From NCBI GenBank assembly GCA_018389105.1, contig JACATO010000321.1, positions 1,826,001 through 1,890,000 of the forward strand: a stretch of 64,000 nucleotides of DNA. The letters are read 5' to 3'. The notes below the pieces were generated by a model. The model saw nothing but the letters and a program-made list of their open reading frames with translations, did no database searches and was not told the DNA's origin. The position numbers and the translations under genes are program-made. Of the stretch, positions 63,754 through 64,000 are shown piece by piece (position 1 is the first letter of the stretch; each line of letters starts with the position of its first letter). This DNA is from Nautilus pompilius (lineage: Eukaryota; Mollusca; Cephalopoda; Nautilida; Nautilidae).

Positions 63754-64000
63754 CTGAGAAGAATAAAAAGTGTACCATGTTGCAACTAAGGTATCTTTAT
63801 TTGATTTTTTTTGCATTAATATGTTAATAAAATGTAATAATGCATCAGATTATATCATTATAAATTAAATATTGAATAATATAAATAATACTTGCATTAA
63901 ACCAATCTGTTTGAAAGTTTACATATTTTAATATAAAAAATATATCTGTAAGAAATTTGACTAAATACAAAAGCAAAGTGAAGGGCAAAATTAGTATGAA

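Noticed and set aside
1..64000. CRISPR arrays, operons, rRNA or intact tRNA genes
   Set aside because: The window is spliced animal DNA. No direct-repeat/spacer pattern, rRNA-like sequence or complete tRNA cloverleaf was seen; the two tRNA-like pieces lack intact acceptor stems.

Overview
The window is animal nuclear DNA. It is AT-rich, and its coding sequence is broken into small exons bounded by consensus splice signals (minus strand: ...AG acceptor, GTAAGT-like donor). The introns carry decayed Tc1, Tigger/pogo and hAT transposons, tRNA-derived SINE-like pieces and microsatellites. There are no operons or bacterial features. An invertebrate is likely; a chelicerate or mollusc would fit the low GC, intron sizes and transposon mix, but the species cannot be fixed from this sequence.

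One gene fills the window. It lies on the minus strand and enters and leaves the window inside introns. I find 32 internal exons between 63753 (5' side) and 5240 (3' side), about 7.69 kb of coding sequence or roughly 2,560 residues. The product is a continuous string of about 24 spectrin-type three-helix repeats of about 106 residues, with conserved Trp in helices A and C. Recurrent motifs at the unit ends (TLQEKK-x-QL and GDR-x-SLxNKLERL) resemble the rod of giant nesprin-family proteins (SYNE1/SYNE2, MSP-300, ANC-1), which link the nuclear envelope to the cytoskeleton. Neither the actin-binding calponin-homology domains nor the C-terminal KASH segment is inside the window, so the assignment rests on the rod alone.

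Exon structure follows the repeats. Almost every exon is a multiple of three and almost every intron is phase 0. In the 3' half (33.8 kb down to 5.2 kb) the exons repeat as a cassette: one exon of 324-327 bp, one of 141-153 bp and one of 165 bp, together two spectrin repeats. The cassette recurs with occasional fusions and splits, which indicates growth by tandem duplication of a two-repeat, three-exon block. Two exceptions stand out. The exon at 54081-54400 has a one-base deletion that breaks its frame. The intron 37611-37959 appears to use a GC donor.

The introns hold degenerate mobile DNA: Tc1-like transposase remnants (1-300, about 10300-10890, 46470-47290, possibly 41030-41270); Tigger/pogo transposase remnants (6420-7705, 27430-27840, 34950-36080); a hAT transposase N-terminus (61660-62105); a Tigger-like non-autonomous element (8962-10028) with a hAT-type element nested inside it (9144-9593); and two SINE-like pieces. 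Three intronic stretches do not reduce to these: a GC-rich array of seven short hairpins (18663-18829), a degenerate ~43-bp tandem repeat (19341-19712) next to it, and a decayed coding-like region at about 51340-53150.
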